Positions 63,901-64,000 of a stretch of DNA of 64,000 bases are shown here, in pieces (within the stretch, counting starts at the first letter, position 1; every line of letters begins with the position of its first letter). Under the pieces are notes generated by a model that saw only the letters and a program-made list of their open reading frames with translations, had not been told where the DNA came from and did no database searches. A program made the position numbers and the translations under genes. This DNA comes from Saccharibacillus alkalitolerans (GTDB lineage: Bacteria; Bacillota; Bacilli; Paenibacillales; Paenibacillaceae). The stretch is from the NCBI RefSeq assembly GCF_011090185.1, contig NZ_JAAFGS010000012.1, forward strand, positions 1-64,000. The letters run 5' to 3'.

Positions 63901-63989
63901 CAGTCCGGGAACGCGGCGAGCGTCTCCGCCGCAAAGGCCCCCAGCTCCGCCAGCCACCGCCCGGCTCCTCCGTGCAGGCCGCCGTTCAT
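60969..63989 (-). CDS. TerB_N/TerB_C-domain protein
   Basis: 1006 residues in the window. The first ~385 residues are Gly/Ala/Ser-rich with scattered secondary structure (a nuclease/ParB-like part is not recognised; a VRISVYSDEGHMNDARVRAVQIRLLKLY segment near 230 stands out). The TerB_N-type part follows: VPFSSYWPTYAAMKPEQEQWYFYWRSEFRRGEKVETDLSYLFIYIYELINGIG. Then FALVHALDLP, a long helical region with RTYLVRAPKLGLHAQLRDFM and LRGIKLDPEIAGVIAEAAEREF, and the TerB_C-like LDPEELEKLRRDSDEVLRMLTGEL. The last ~300 residues are again low-complexity with a final VSALDGDWQAFAALLGPAERDMVRAVLLG domain. No ribosome binding site precedes the ATG at 63989, so the true start may lie beyond the window. Confidence 0.78.
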   Translation of the reverse strand: MNGGLHGGAGRWLAELGAFAAETLAAFPDCRLVAAGRRELLAELAEAAGRAGAVMPGAEEASSFGGPDSGSVRTDAREPLGGSEAEAAESAGGGRHSAAGGSLGSESAGDAIARLQRWADEGEESSGSDGGRSIPLPPRGARPDAGGAWADASGGADSAESGAAAKAVGPLGGGGLILVPSSLLQRADFEEKLRADILLLLEPDTFVRSDETRPFARLDSAEARVRISVYSDEGHMNDARVRAVQIRLLKLYDSLTRGFLLFDPDKGTPTLGARPPLRGVPDFKLPSWRKEAGGMAEMFVDEPRVLPEAPTRKGLAIPPRQAGGIAGSGQEPDPRDTRTSRPEPERSPSLPLAGRRPPARGGAEARPVRPVQQQSAEREFVRRARENADRTESEVPFVPFSSYWPTYAAMKPEQEQWYFYWRSEFRRGEKVETDLSYLFIYIYELINGIGWEQPQDGMEAMIRVWESYRARFRRLDGYMADWVREFALVHALDLPESPALEQTSGQLKGELLDLELARRFGETPAGLTWELIARLSDYDMTESRFYKEAGKKTMPRVLPHIVRAVDEHLVRTRGIRLTGLFREADIRITERYLFRSAVYDPELYGRTYLVRAPKLGLHAQLRDFMTQLVRQTENELRARFKFGGRLRGIKLDPEIAGVIAEAAEREFLPPEQRTAPEPPKRPEVRLDPEELEKLRRDSDEVLRMLTGELMTGERAKDGSPADGSGEKPAAASSGEGANAAGPSSRPERRSAEEEASAGETANGTSSGRDDEAAYASETAGGAAEDAREAAEYDGFEMLELPEDGGGMWPAEPVPGALSFDPEEAPAKPAEMPKALRSKERADDGAGERAAAAGSPGSKELRGADDESSPFPDGSAEGTNGAAFGEAGTSGAPDDGLRVAGAPSSPPDAGVPSSLPDAGGWDVSALDGDWQAFAALLGPAERDMVRAVLLGSGDAERMGIAGASGELPETMIDRINEAAMETIGDLLIDGGEVLEEYVPNLEGLRGR

Positions 63990-64000
63990 GCCCCAGCCGG

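Overview
The window looks like chromosomal DNA from a GC-rich member of the Paenibacillaceae (Paenibacillus or Saccharibacillus type). This is inferred from Firmicutes-style Shine-Dalgarno sites (AGGAGG), a perfect CcpA cre site, a CsoR/CopZ/CopA copper operon, TPP and purine riboswitches, BglG-type MtlR regulation and GC-rich codon use. No rRNA, tRNA or CRISPR array was seen.

Left part (1-14.4 kb): a nuclease-like/winged-helix protein with a hairpin in its leader; a mannitol operon (mtlR-mtlA, then mtlD) with a cre site before mtlR; a membrane-anchored metallophosphoesterase; an FMNH2-dependent alkanesulfonate monooxygenase divergent from an AraC-type regulator; a two-gene carboxynorspermidine/carboxyspermidine polyamine operon; and an orphan CrtO-like acyltransferase.

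14.5-22.6 kb is a decayed polymorphic-toxin (RHS) island, all on the minus strand and partly AT-rich. It holds a 5'-truncated RHS core, a Hint plus HNH/ENDO VII-like toxin tip separated from that core by a frameshift, a second shorter RHS core remnant, remnants of other toxin tips including a papain-fold (Tox-PL-like) tail, several immunity-type genes (two clear SUKH proteins) and a degenerate IS30-family element.

22.6-32.4 kb: undecaprenyl-diphosphatase, an EAL-domain phosphodiesterase, a general-stress pyridoxamine-oxidase-like protein, a TPP-riboswitch-controlled thiamine-precursor ABC transporter, a TatD-family hydrolase, a broken ABC ATPase and purine nucleoside phosphorylase. 32.7-44.2 kb: a small Ser/Arg/His-rich protein, a Ser/Thr kinase, a nitroreductase, a secreted protein, csoR-copZ-copA, thymidine kinase, a GT-C glycosyltransferase, an MBL hydrolase and a GNAT acetyltransferase.

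44.7-51.7 kb encodes an unusually built peptide-type ABC importer. Its substrate-binding lipoprotein reads as a circular permutation of the SBP_bac_5 fold, both permeases carry long N-terminal extensions, and the two ATPases are fused in one divergently transcribed protein. 52-56.3 kb: an FAD-dependent dehydrogenase behind a guanine-class riboswitch, an ECF sigma factor with a putative anti-sigma protein, and a GrpB-family protein.

56.4-64 kb is a three-gene minus-strand module: a TerB_N/TerB_C-type protein, a BrxC/BrxD-type (DUF2791) P-loop ATPase and an Lhr/BrxHI-like helicase. It resembles part of BREX type 2 but shows no PglX or PglZ in the window, and is a strong candidate for a poorly characterised defence or DNA-processing system. 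Many intergenic regions carry dispersed short repeats built around TTCTAACGRAnCG.
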